Source of the DNA: Phymatolithon calcareum
Lineage: Eukaryota > Rhodophyta > Florideophyceae > Hapalidiales
NCBI GenBank assembly: GCA_977006965.1
Contig: OZ345367.1
Location: 558,001 to 622,000 of the forward strand
Direction: 5' to 3'
Length of the DNA stretch: 64,000 bases
Each line of letters starts with the position of its first letter. The first letter of the stretch is position 1. Under the pieces are notes generated by a model, which worked only from the letters and a program-made list of their open reading frames with translations, was not told where the DNA came from and ran no database searches. A program made the translations under genes and the position numbers. This document shows positions 12,003 through 22,400 of the stretch, one piece after another.

Positions 12003-12381
12003 GGGGTCTTAGTACAGTTGAGACAGTTTTGCTGGTGTGAACGGTGCAGCAATAAGGGACGCCAGTCATATCCACGCGCCTGCAGTAGTATATCTGTTTT
12101 TCTGCGATGCCCAGACTCTTGCTCGCACTGCACTGAAGTTTCGCCCGCTTGCACTTTACAAAAGGCCGAAAAATCCAGATACTGTGATACAGCTTGTCTC
12201 ATCACCGATTTCCATCCTTCATACGGATCATATTCCATTTGAGTTTGCCACGTGTGCGAACAATCTGCCTTGTGGAACGAATGCAACGTGTATTATTATC
12301 CTGTAAATCACGATCCAATCTCGCCGACCTTTGCAATCTCCCGTACCAACCAGCTATAGCTCAGGACAGTACCCAACACAC

Positions 12382-13470
12382 ATGCTGAGCGACCCGTCAC
12401 CCATTCGACTGCTCTCTATGCCGGCATTTGTCCCTTTCCCCCCGCTGGGATGCCCCCAAGGCATGCGAAAGCCTTCCTCCACGACATCTTCCCTGGCCTC
12501 TTTCCAATCGTTGACGGTCAGCGCTTTCGAATCTGCAACAAACGAATGCACAACCTCCGTCGCCCCGCAGAAAATTGCGACCCCAGCTCCAACACTGCAC
12601 CCATCCCCGCGCATCTTCCCACATGCTGCAGCATGTGGCGATAACGTCGCCATAGTGTGGTTGCGAGATGATCTCCGTGTACACGATCACGCCGCACTGC
12701 ATCTGGCGAGCGAATCAGGGCTGCAAATCGCCCCCCTTTTCATAATGCCCGATGCATTACAAGACGATTTCACGCGTGCCGCACTCGCACAACTACGAGT
12801 TGCACTTCGATCGCTCGGCACAACACTGTACGTGCGACACGGGAAGGTTGCAGATGCAGTGCTCAGTTTCTCTCGGGAAACCGGGGCATCGGTCGTCTAC
12901 ACGACCCGCGGAGTACGGATGATAGCTCAGAAGGAGGAGCGAGCGGTGGAGACCGCCCTGAATGCGACCGGCACACGACTGGAGAAGAGATGGTCAGGCT
13001 TTGTGCGAGACCCAGACTCGCTCCCGTTTCCACCGGCGGATACACCGGGGGACTGTGACGCGTACGCGATGAAAGTCAGGAACGTGAAAGTAAAAGAGGC
13101 GCTGCCCGCGCCGCGTGCATTACGGGGAATGCAAATCGGTATTGATCAGGGGGACATCCCGGAAGTGGGGGACAAGGAGAGGGATGCGGGCGAGGCGGGG
13201 GCGTGGCGAAGGGTGTGCGAGTACATTGTTGGGGCGGGGGTGGCGACTGTTGGGGGAAAAGGAAGATGTGTTGATACGAAGTTTGGACAGTTGGGTCCTT
13301 TTTTAAGACTGGGATGCGTATCACCACGAGCTGTGTACCATGAGGTGGTGCGGAAAGTGCCGAAGATGTCGGTGAAATTTTATTGTGCGGAGTTGGAATT
13401 GCTGCTTGGAGATTTCTTTAAGATGTGCATTCTCAAGGAGAGAGCGCAGGCTGTGAGATGCAGCAGGTAA
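12382..13470 (+). CDS. PHR2: PHR2-like short photolyase/cryptochrome-family protein
   Basis: Intronless frame; the ATG at 12382 gives 362 residues, and a second ATG at 12418 starts MPAFVPF, a Phe-containing start often seen in red-lineage plastid transit peptides. After a Ser/Thr/Pro-rich leader (~85 residues) comes the photolyase N-terminal alpha/beta domain: VAIVWLRDDLRVHDHAALHL, then a VRHGK segment and VVYTTRGVRMIAQKEERAVE. A short stretch follows that matches only the beginning of the FAD-binding domain (LGPFLRLGCVSPRAVYHEV, then ELELLLGDFFKM). The protein stops where plant PHR2 also stops, so most of the FAD-binding helical domain is absent. The family's usual 'LLWRDFF' reads LLLGDFF. 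No continuation was found downstream. Light-dependent repair is therefore doubtful; the role is unknown. Confidence 0.8.
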   Translation: MLSDPSPIRLLSMPAFVPFPPLGCPQGMRKPSSTTSSLASFQSLTVSAFESATNECTTSVAPQKIATPAPTLHPSPRIFPHAAACGDNVAIVWLRDDLRVHDHAALHLASESGLQIAPLFIMPDALQDDFTRAALAQLRVALRSLGTTLYVRHGKVADAVLSFSRETGASVVYTTRGVRMIAQKEERAVETALNATGTRLEKRWSGFVRDPDSLPFPPADTPGDCDAYAMKVRNVKVKEALPAPRALRGMQIGIDQGDIPEVGDKERDAGEAGAWRRVCEYIVGAGVATVGGKGRCVDTKFGQLGPFLRLGCVSPRAVYHEVVRKVPKMSVKFYCAELELLLGDFFKMCILKERAQAVRCSR

Positions 13471-14390
13471 TATTATGTTTTTGGAGCTGTACAGTTCAGT
13501 CCAATTTTGTGCTGCGCCGTCATTTTTTTGTGTTAAGACATCAGAAGTGGTCCGTTTCTATTTGAAGAGGCGTCAAAGCGGTCACCAGCGATCACCTGCT
13601 TTGCTCGTGTGCAGCCCAACCCGCTGTGACCAGCACCGATTTTCACTCTGTATGTCAATAATCACCGCAAAAAATGTAGAGCAACTCCCAGAACTGTATC
13701 CTTCGAAACGGCACCAACTTCTTCCTCGCGAGCGCTAGCGAATCGCAGACCAAACACCAACGCTCAGAAACGTAGAGTAATCTCTCTTATGCGCAACAAA
13801 AGGTCCACCTCCTCCACTGAAAATATGCCCTTCATGGTCAGTAGCGGTGTCACAGGCGTGCGTGCGTACAACCCGACGTGTTCGGACTGGATGTGTGATA
13901 CTCTACGACGTTTTACAATACAGTGGTACCTCGTGACTAGTTCTCGACAACTTGACTGTCGCGAACGACACGCGGTGTGCAGCGGGGGGGGGGGGGGGGG
14001 TAGAGAATGGTTGCCCAAAACGACTGAACGGGTGAGGAGGAGAAGATTCTTCTCCTGATTTTCCGAGAGAAATATGTGGGCGCGTTCAGAACTTTCTCTA
14101 CATCTGAGTTTCCCAGATGAGTGCCACGATGAGCTTCTGTCAATATTGATACATTTGGATTCCCATGCGGGACAGACTCTCTTCCTCAGATGAATGAAAA
14201 TTCGCGCAAGATTTGCAGTGCAGTGCAGTGCGCCTGAATTCAGTGGTCACGAAGGAAAGCACAATATCTGTCTTCCTGCCTGCCTGCGGACTAAATCATT
14301 TCGTTCTCTATGCGCTCGCTCACGCTCAAGCTTGGAGGCACGCTGACTGACGTACATACTGATATTATCCACTACAACGAGATTAGAAGA
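13471..14390. other. Spacer with a 17-nt poly-G tract
   Basis: No supportable gene. A run of 17 G lies at 13984-14000. Frames here look like noise, including one at 13475-13738 directly after the PHR2-like stop, which does not continue the FAD domain. Confidence 0.5.
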
Positions 14391-15910
14391 GTTCATTCTC
14401 GAATTGCTTGCTTGCTGAACAGAACAGCCGTAGTGTTGGTGCAGATTTAAGTGCTGCAGAGCTCGTGCAGAGAACTGGAAGGAAAACTAGTCCTTGATAA
14501 GGAAGAGAAGGTGTTCCGGAGGAGGCTGGCTTTTTATCAGCGTATTTACGGTGAGGACGATGTCCACCCAGATATCGCGAAATCGGTGCTGAGCTTGGGT
14601 GAAGTACTGGAAGCAAAAGGAAGTCTGGATGAGGCAGAGGCGCTGTACTGAGATAACCTGACTGCGTATCGGCGTGCTCGGGGCGATAATGAGCATCAGT
14701 TACGTACCGCGATGTTGCTTCATCGCTTGGGCAGAGTCCTGCAAGCATAAGGAGTGCTGGATAAGGCAGAAATCCACCACCAGAAGGGTTTGCAGATAAT
14801 ACTGTCTGTCTATGGTGAAGAAGCAGACCACCCCGATAGTGCTGCCTAGCATGATCAGCTGGGCTATGTACGTCTACTGAAGGATGACCTGGACGGGGCC
14901 GAGTTTCATTACCGCTCGAGCCTTGACATGAAGCTGCGCCTCTACGGTGAAGGAGCAGACCACCCCGATATTGCTGCCTCGCATGATCTGCTGGGCTTTG
15001 TACTTGAAGTGGAGGATGACTTGGACGGGGCCGAGATGCAATACCGCTCGAGCCTTGACATGAAGCTACGGATCTATGGTGAAGATGAAGACCAAGGAGA
15101 AATTGCCTACTCGCTACTTCATCTGGGCGCTGTGCTAAAACGGAAGTGTGACCCGTGTAGGGCCGAGGGAGAAGATGATCACCGTTTTGTTATACTGCAG
15201 AGGGCACTGGCGCATGAGAGGAAGCGCCTCAAGATTGAAGAATGCCTCGGAAAACTTCAGCCCGGAAGGTTCGAAAGTACGAGAGCGCCTCCAAACTCGT
15301 CAAATCTGCAGCCTCGCGCAGTCTCATTACTGGAATTTCCGGAGATCAAAGCCTTCCTAGCTTCGATGATCCCCATGAAAGACTCGTCTTTGGACATGGG
15401 ACTAGCTTCGGTATTGGGCAAGCTGTGCAGTGAGCATGAGAACATGTACAAGACCGCACTCAAACATCTCTGTAGCGGACTTTCTAAGCTTTGGGACTCC
15501 GAGGAATGGGAGGAAAACATCAATGAGAAAATGAAAACGCTGCAAGAAGTTGTGGAATGTTTGTTACAAAATTCCTCTGCGCCTGGTTTGGAAGATACGG
15601 CATCTCTTGGTTTTCTGAGGACCGTGCTCCCTGCACCCTGTCGGAATATGAGCGAGAGATTCTCCATGATTCTGATGGTTCAACCAAAGTTCGCCTTTTG
15701 CTTCTGAGAAGTGGAGGGAAATCTACGTGTGTTTTGCCTACTTGCACCTGATGTTGATTTTAAGTGCGCCCTGCCTTCGTTCACCTTCTCGGGCGAGAAA
15801 ATGTGCTGGTCGGAGCTAGAAACGCTACAGAGATACCTGCCACGACGCAAGGGCAGGCAACGCGCTTCAGACGATATCTTGCTGTGTTGGGGAGCTGGAT
15901 TGGGTCGTTA
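14390..15910 (+). pseudogene. Decayed tetratricopeptide-repeat (kinesin-light-chain-type) gene
   Basis: One frame from 14451 to 15707 encodes about five TPR units of the kinesin-light-chain type (motifs such as HPDIAKSVLSLGEVLEAKG, DLDGAEMQYRSSLDMKLRIY). It is interrupted by three in-frame stops: TGA at 14649-14651, TAA at 14748-14750 and TAG at 14847-14849. At least two are one substitution from the sense codon in a sister repeat: TAG stands where the next unit has TCG (14979-14981), and TAA stands where the first unit has an AAA Lys codon. There is no start codon at the left, where a second frame (about 14440-14505) seems to continue the upstream part. Beyond 15600, protein-like sequence moves to another frame (15600-15715). 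Together these show substitutions and frameshifts in a dead gene. Two adjacent repeats (from about 14886 and 15018) are still nearly identical, so decay or duplication is fairly recent. Confidence 0.7.
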
Positions 15911-15922
15911 AGCCGGTCGCGT

Positions 15923-16027
15923 CACAGATATATTTTATCATGATCTCGTTGGGCAGTGCTCTAAAGCTCCTGCACTGCAGGAGCTTTAGAGCACTGCCCA
16001 ACGAGATCATGATAAAATATATCTGTG
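15923..16027. repeat. 105-bp perfect palindrome (52-nt arms, 1-nt centre)
   Basis: The left arm 15923-15974 is the exact reverse complement of the right arm 15976-16027, with a single C at 15975 between them; all 52 positions were checked. It lies just downstream of the TPR pseudogene and ends where the next palindrome (16027-16053) begins. A transcript would fold into a 52-bp hairpin with almost no loop. Confidence 0.95.
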
Positions 16028-16053
16028 AGGCCGTGCAGGACCTGCACGGCCTC
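16027..16053. repeat. 27-bp perfect palindrome adjoining the 105-bp one
   Basis: Arms GAGGCCGTGCAGG (16027-16039) and CCTGCACGGCCTC (16041-16053) flank a central A at 16040. The first base is the last base of the 105-bp palindrome. Both palindromes carry TGCAGG/CCTGCA near their centres. Confidence 0.9.
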
Positions 16054-16186
16054 TGGACGTACAGAAGTCATTTGTGTTTCTACTTATGGTAGTCTCTCTC
16101 GAATCTTCTGGGAACTCTTCGTTCGTGCAAACCCAACCTTTGCCTGAACATTCACGCACCCATAATACAGATTCTTTCCCGTTGCA

Positions 16187-16429
16187 ATGCTGCAGTACGT
16201 CCGTCGTCCAACCCCGCGTCGCCGCCGCCCTTCTGCCGTGATAGAGACTTCCAGCTCTGGCGATTCGAGCGACGTTGGGGGTGATGTGTACAGGATCAGG
16301 CGTGTGAAAGAGAAGGCAAATCGCCCCCGCGATGAGGTCGCAGGCGCCAGCTCAAATCAGCCTTCTATTGCGACATCGAGAAGTTTATGTTCAATTGCGA
16401 GTGTTGTCATTCACAACATCGATTTTTAA
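16187..16429 (+). CDS. Small basic ORF, hypothetical
   Basis: An 80-residue open frame beginning at an ATG. The N-terminus is Arg/Pro-rich (RRPTPRRRRPSAV), followed by a Ser/Asp-rich acidic patch (SSSGDSSDVGGD) and a Lys/Arg stretch. This composition resembles a disordered nuclear protein or a first exon rather than random translation. The last ~25 codons look unconstrained and run into a short hairpin (ATCGATTTTTAAAAAATCGA near 16417), so the real product, if any, may be spliced. No family recognised; it could equally be chance. Confidence 0.2.
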   Translation: MLQYVRRPTPRRRRPSAVIETSSSGDSSDVGGDVYRIRRVKEKANRPRDEVAGASSNQPSIATSRSLCSIASVVIHNIDF

Positions 16430-16686
16430 AAAATCGAGTGCACTGTCCAGGTCCTGTTCTTGACGAACACAGTATCATCATAAGCGGAGCGATTGCAGGG
16501 TGTAGATCAAAAAAAGAGAGCACAAATCGGGGCGCGCCCATTGGTCCACCCATGGAACATATCTGAACACGCCCTCACATCCACTTCTGCCACCAGCAGT
16601 CGATCTGTCTGATCTGATCTGACTTTAAGTGCCACCGACCAGCCACAACAGAAGCCACCCCTTTCCACAAGGCCCCACCCACCAAG

Positions 16687-17946
16687 ATGTGGTCTAAATC
16701 CCACAGAGTCCCCGGCCATCGCCTCTCCCTTTACCGTCTCTACCGCCCGCAGCTGACGTGCGACCAGCTCTCCGCCCTGCTCGCCTACAAGAACCGCGGC
16801 GTCGATCTCTCCCTTACCTATCGCTTCATCCTCTCCCCTCTCTACGACCGTCTAATCCACCTCATCCCTCCCCGTGCGGCCCCCAATCTGGTAACCCTCT
16901 CCGGCTTCCTCCTCGCCTTTCTCGGTCATCTCGCCGTCGTCCTCCACGCCCCAACCTTCACGGAACCCATTCCCCAATGGGCAACCCTATGCGCGGCCAC
17001 GGGCCTCCTTTCCTACATGATTCTCGACAACCTCGACGGCCGTCAGGCGCGTCGCACACACTCCTCCTCACCGCTCGGCCATCTCTTCGATCACGGATGC
17101 GACGCACTCAACGTCACCCTATCCGGCATGGCGTTTGCGGCCACACTCCGTCTCGGCCCGCTCGGCGCGACATGTCTCGTTCTAGTCGGACAATTCACTC
17201 TCGTTGCGGCCACGCTGGAAGAACTGTTCACGGGGGCTATGGTTCTACGCGAAATTAACGGTCCGAATGAAGGCATACTTTCCATTGTGGGCGTGCAGAT
17301 TGCAGCCACCGTGTGCGGATCTGGTCTCTGGGAGAAGCCGGTTGTGTTTCCGTGGCCGCTCACAATGCTCACGACGACCGGCCATGTCGCCGCCGTCGTC
17401 GGTGCTTCGGCGGGGGCTGTCGCCGCGCTGCAGTCGCTGGCGGCGGTTGTGCGTCACGTCGGGCTGCGCGATGCTCTTTTCCGCGGTGTGCCGCGCGTGG
17501 CGGGGTTTGCCGCGTATGTCATGGCGTACACTGTGTGGGCGCTGTGGGGGCATGGTGATGCATCGGCGGTGCGGGATGCGTTATGGACGTCGGCCTTCTT
17601 TGTGTTTGACCTGGTGTCGCGAATGATTCTCGTGCATCTTACGGGCACTGCGCCGTTCCCGTTTGCGTCGCCGTTGCTTCCGTGCGTGCTACTGCCGCCC
17701 GCGCTGGCGATGGCGGCGGGGCAGTGGGAGACGCTGAGTGGTGTCGCGAGGGTGAGCGTGCCTTTTGCGATGGGGGCCGCGAGCGCGGGCGCGATTTGGC
17801 GTGCAGGGTGCATTGTGGAGCAGCTGTGTGGGTTTCTTAATGTGCATTGCTTGCGTCTTGGGACGCGACGCAAGGAGGGAGCGGCCGGGGATGACGTTGT
17901 GGAGGTGAGGCGGGTTCAGGGAATGGGACGGAAGGCGGGGGAATAG
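16687..17946 (+). CDS. EPT1: CDP-alcohol phosphotransferase (choline/ethanolamine type)
   Basis: Intronless, 419 residues, multipass membrane enzyme. It would transfer phosphoethanolamine or phosphocholine from the CDP-alcohol to diacylglycerol, the last step of the Kennedy pathway in ER/Golgi membranes. The diagnostic catalytic signature D-G-x2-A-R-x8-G-x3-D-x3-D is intact at residues 117-139 (D117 G118, A121 R122, G131, D135, D139). It is preceded by a family-typical N-terminus (LLAYKNRGVDLSLTYRF, then PPRAAPNLVTLSGF). Eight or so hydrophobic segments follow. The length suits the eukaryotic CEPT1/EPT1/CHPT1 group (about 390-420). Substrate choice between choline and ethanolamine cannot be decided from sequence alone. 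The first 30 codons are C-rich and the 3' half G-rich, a strong strand compositional shift within one gene. Confidence 0.92.
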   Translation: MWSKSHRVPGHRLSLYRLYRPQLTCDQLSALLAYKNRGVDLSLTYRFILSPLYDRLIHLIPPRAAPNLVTLSGFLLAFLGHLAVVLHAPTFTEPIPQWATLCAATGLLSYMILDNLDGRQARRTHSSSPLGHLFDHGCDALNVTLSGMAFAATLRLGPLGATCLVLVGQFTLVAATLEELFTGAMVLREINGPNEGILSIVGVQIAATVCGSGLWEKPVVFPWPLTMLTTTGHVAAVVGASAGAVAALQSLAAVVRHVGLRDALFRGVPRVAGFAAYVMAYTVWALWGHGDASAVRDALWTSAFFVFDLVSRMILVHLTGTAPFPFASPLLPCVLLPPALAMAAGQWETLSGVARVSVPFAMGAASAGAIWRAGCIVEQLCGFLNVHCLRLGTRRKEGAAGDDVVEVRRVQGMGRKAGE

Positions 17947-19427
17947 CGGGGTTTTGGGAGTGGGCTGTGGGTGGGTCGTTAGAATAGAGGTTGGAATTTT
18001 GAGAGCGTAGGCAGTAGTTGGAGCAAATTTGGACAGGGCTCAAGTTGATGGGGACAAGAGAAAGATCGGGTTTGTAGGTGCTTCGGTTTTGTTCGGTTTC
18101 AGTGTGCTGTTGGATGCATAAGTGTTATGGTAGCGCGTCGGCTCATGTAATAGAAGGAGTGCTAAACATGTAATGACATCTACAGCCACTACTGCACGGA
18201 CACATCTGCTCAGTCCCACACGCCGCACATACGTTGTGCACGTACCGCGCAAGACGTGTGGGTGACACACCCGCCTGGCGAATCGCTCACATCAGCCAAA
18301 GTTGTATCGAGATACAAGTTGTATGACCTCGCGATCAATCCCTGCCTGCCAGGCGAAGTTTATGCGCTACTCCCGTCGCAAGGCGGGCGCCCTTGCACCC
18401 GGCAGTATAAGAAGCAAGTCAGACACATCAGAAAAAGGCAAGAAGTATCAGTCCAACAAGGAGAATGCTGTCGAGGTCAGTCAGGAGAATGTGACTAACA
18501 AGATGCATACGCGAAAACCGTTGTCATTGCCAACAGGGCAAATGTTCGCCCCCACAGAATGCTCTCACCCTCAGCAAGGCCTTAGAGCAGCCACTCTCTT
18601 CGCCACTTGCGCTCCGTTGCGAAGTGCAATGTCAATACCGTAATGCTGCTGCAGTGAAGCACGATTGCATTGCGAGTTGAACCTTTGGACAGTAAGTACT
18701 GTACAGTAGCTGTGCGCATGTCCATAGCGTGAGTGATTCAACAGCTCGTGGACGTGCAGGGCTCGGCTCCGTGTCATCTACCGTACGGTAGCCCTCCTTT
18801 CCCTGCGTCAAAACATCAGCACATGAAAGCATGTATGACCTGAATCGAATTTGCGCGATGCAGGTCATGCATGGTTTCACGCGCCGATATGAACAGCCCT
18901 TTACAAAACGCGACGGTTTCACATGCTTTTCGGCCATTTTACAGTTGCAGAATAGTGTACAAGCAAACGGGCGCGCGCTTGTGCGGCACGATTGCACAGG
19001 GCCATTGGGCGCTCCTGATGTGCGTCACTTTTTCTTTCTTTCTTTCTCTGGCAACATTGATCAACGCCGGGAAGAAGTACTGTAGGCGTCCACGAGTCCT
19101 GCCTGCCTGCCTATTGCGCGCAGACATCATGACCGGCTCCGAAAGGGATAAATAGACCCCAAAGATGTGCAAAAGTTTGAGTCCGCGGTGCGGACTGGAA
19201 TGTGACCTGATGCGGTATGATACAGTATTGCATTCGATCAGTTTATAAATCGGATGCATAGCCAGCCAGTCAGCCAGCCGAACGAATCATCAGGGACGTT
19301 GACACGATGTTGACCACGTGGACACGTGTCATCCCCAGTACACCAGTGCATCGCGACCAAACTGGGACATAACTTGAATGACGGCGGGTACAGTAGTGTA
19401 GTGTACGTTGCCGATCGTACCAAATCC
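17947..19427. other. Spacer between phosphotransferase and RIC1
   Basis: No convincing gene. A frame at 18302-18643 has a Lys/Ser-rich middle but no domain. A perfect 12-bp palindrome TACTGTACAGTA lies at 18697-18708. A CTTT microsatellite run occurs near 19026-19047. Confidence 0.5.
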
Positions 19428-22400
19428 ATGGGCTACTTTGCGAGCGGGTGGCCAAAGGCCTACGCACTACCGGCAGCCGCCGCTTCTGCGGACGGTACAG
19501 CTGCATCGCCAGTTGTGGCATTACTTCGCGATCCGACTTGTCGCTTCCTTCTCGTAGTCTCGCCTGCCGCGTTGCATGTATGGAGTGCAGGGCAACATCG
19601 CGTTCTCGTCGGTCGATTCCTCCTCTCTCCGCGCGTTGTAGCAGAGGAGGGGGCGTTTGTCGCGGCTGCATGGGCACCTGACGGAAGGTCTATCATTGCC
19701 GCGTTGGAATGCGGATTAAGTCTCGTCTTCTCTGTCGTGGAAGTCCCGCTTCCTGACGGACGTGCAGGCATTCTGGATTTTCAATCGCGTGAACTTCCGA
19801 AAAGTACACGGCCTCGTGCAATACATCCTATTGCATTGCATCGTGTCGCGGAAGCTCGCGTTGCGCATTCGGGTTCCGTTGTCACGGCGATGTGCGCGGT
19901 GCTTGTGGGTGGACTGCTTGCGACGTCGGCGGGGGGACTCACTTGTCTTAGTTGGGATGGCGATATTCTGTGGCGTGTTCATGTACCGGAGCTTCTTCGG
20001 AAGGATGATGCGCTTTTGAAATTGGGTGTTCGTACTCCTGATGACCCGCCGACAGACGAGGAGGGGGCTATTGCTGCAATTCTGTCCGCGAGTGGGGAGG
20101 ATTCTGCGGACGGCGTCGTGTCGCTTACGTATGACCCTGTGCTCGGCTTTCTTGGCGTTGTATTGGGGGCGGGACCGGCGCTTCTGCTCAGTGTTCCAGA
20201 CGGAGGGTTGTCACAGCCAAGTGCCGCGGATGGACGCTGGCTGCGTGCACATAAAAGTGCTTCCATTGCTATTGAGCCGCGTCGAATGCTAGCCACGGTT
20301 GGGTTGTCGGATGGTGACATTGAGCAATACTATGTTGGCGTCCCACCTGGTGATGTTTGTCCTGTCATGCGCAGGCTTTCCCTGTCGAGTTGGTATTTTG
20401 AACCGGATGACGTTGGCGCCGCGTCGCATCTTGCATGGACCCCGGACGGTTCGGCTATTGTTGTTGGATGGCAGCGCCGCGGACTGGCTGTTTGGTCCGT
20501 TTCTGGATGCCGGCTTATGTGGACGCTTCCGCAAGTTGGTGGGGCGCTTCCGACTACGCCTGGATTGCGGGGACGTGATGCACGACAATCTTCACTTTCT
20601 TATCCTATGAAGCATGGAGTAGCTGCGCTTGCCTGGGCACCGGAAGGTCTGTTTCTTTGGGCTGCGCCACGGTTGCCCTCTGTGCCTTTTGTGGATGGCA
20701 ATCCGGGAACGGCTGTTCATGAACCTCACTTTGTCGAGTTTGCGTTCTTCAAGAGTATCGGTTCTGGAATGGCTGCCCAGGGGGAGTCTGCACGACTGTC
20801 GCTTCTTGGGTCTGATCGAGTACTTTTGCTAGCACATGCCGATGCTAATTCGGGGAGTGGGTTGTCGAATAGTGCTCCATCACAGCATTTGTTTTCTTGG
20901 CAACATCTCATAATCCCACATGACTACCTCGAAGACAATTGGCCGCCGTCCCGCATCTCAGTCAATGATGACGCATCCCTTGTTGCCGTGGCGGGAGACC
21001 ATGGTGTGGCAATATGTCATACGAAGCTGCAGAGATGGAAGGTGTTTGGAGATCTTCGTCATGAGCGCAGAATTAAGTGTTGTGCCCTGGGATGGGTTGG
21101 TCGAACTATTGTTGTTGGAAATGAAGTCGATGATGGGAATCGACGACCGTCCGCTCCTTCATTCGAACTTTTATTATACTCTCGCGATGCATTGGATTCC
21201 ACAGCACTGCAGGCGCGTTACAAGCTGAAAACAAGGCCTTTGCTGATGGATGTCCGTTCCGATGGGTACCTGCTCGTTTTGTGCGAGGATTCCCTTGTGT
21301 ATTTGTTTCAGATTTTGGAACGATATGGCTCTTCAGCAGCAGAGCAAAAGCTTATATATGAAATTTTTTTGCCGACGCGTGAGAAGCGACAGGAACCACC
21401 GCAAAGGAAAATTCCAGATCTAGAAGCGAATGAAGATCTTCTCCTTGACAACAGTCCACCGTGTCGTATTGATCCGTCAACGTATCTTCGTGAGTTGCCC
21501 GCCCCTGGGGGAGGGATCAGTGAAGTTCGAATTTTTCCCTCTCTCGATCAGGCTATGCATGGCCTTCCCCCAGACACTGACATACCAGTTCCGAAGCAAA
21601 TAATGCTCTTGAGAAGCACCGGATCTCTCATTCTTTTGAACACTGAAAGTATGGTATCAACTCAATTGCTTCGGTCCGTCGAGCGATTTTGGTACACTCC
21701 GTTAGGTTGCAAGCCATTTGGGGATGTCTTGCATCGTCCTGTATGGTGGGCCTATGGTGATGACGGGTTGCATGTTTGCTTTCGTGACGGCATGCTACGC
21801 TATTTGGAGTATGGTGACAGGGCGCACAACGGAATTAATGTTGGCTCTGATGACGAAGACCAAACTCCCCAGAGCGTGAGCAAAGATTATCGGAGAAGGA
21901 GAAAACCGCGTTCTTCAGCGCGAAGAAATGGGGTCTCCGTGGAGCGGTGGTTTGAACTTGACCCTGAGGTATATCCGCTCGCTATCATGTCGGTTTCTGG
22001 AATGGTACTTGGTGCAACACAAGGCCTCATTTCTCATTCTGCAGGCTCTGAAGGTGGAGAGATGCCGTGTCAAGTGATCCAGGTGAAGAGACAACCAATT
22101 TTGCATACATTACTTCGTCATTTGTTGTTGAAGCCGAAAAGTGATGACCGGACAGCGCTTCAAGTTGCGTTGAAATGCGTATCACAACCGCAATTCGCCG
22201 ACTCGCTCGAGTGGCTATTATATGAGGCAGTGTTGGAGCATGATGAAAGCAGTGCGGCAAATGTGCCATTGTTTCGCGGAAACCTGGGATATGCCAGTGT
22301 GGACGAAGACAGTGATGAGACTAATGAAAATAGCGCAAATGGAGACGATTACTCTCCGGATATCAATGATGCTGTCGAGTTTCTCAAATCTCCACGGCGA

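Noticed and set aside
13984-14000. Poly-G tract as a possible functional element
   Set aside because: A 17-nt homopolymer alone is a common simple repeat and may vary by sequencing error.
18302-18643. 113-codon frame with a KEN-like and Lys/Ser-rich stretch
   Set aside because: No domain, uncertain start, and the C-terminal half looks random.
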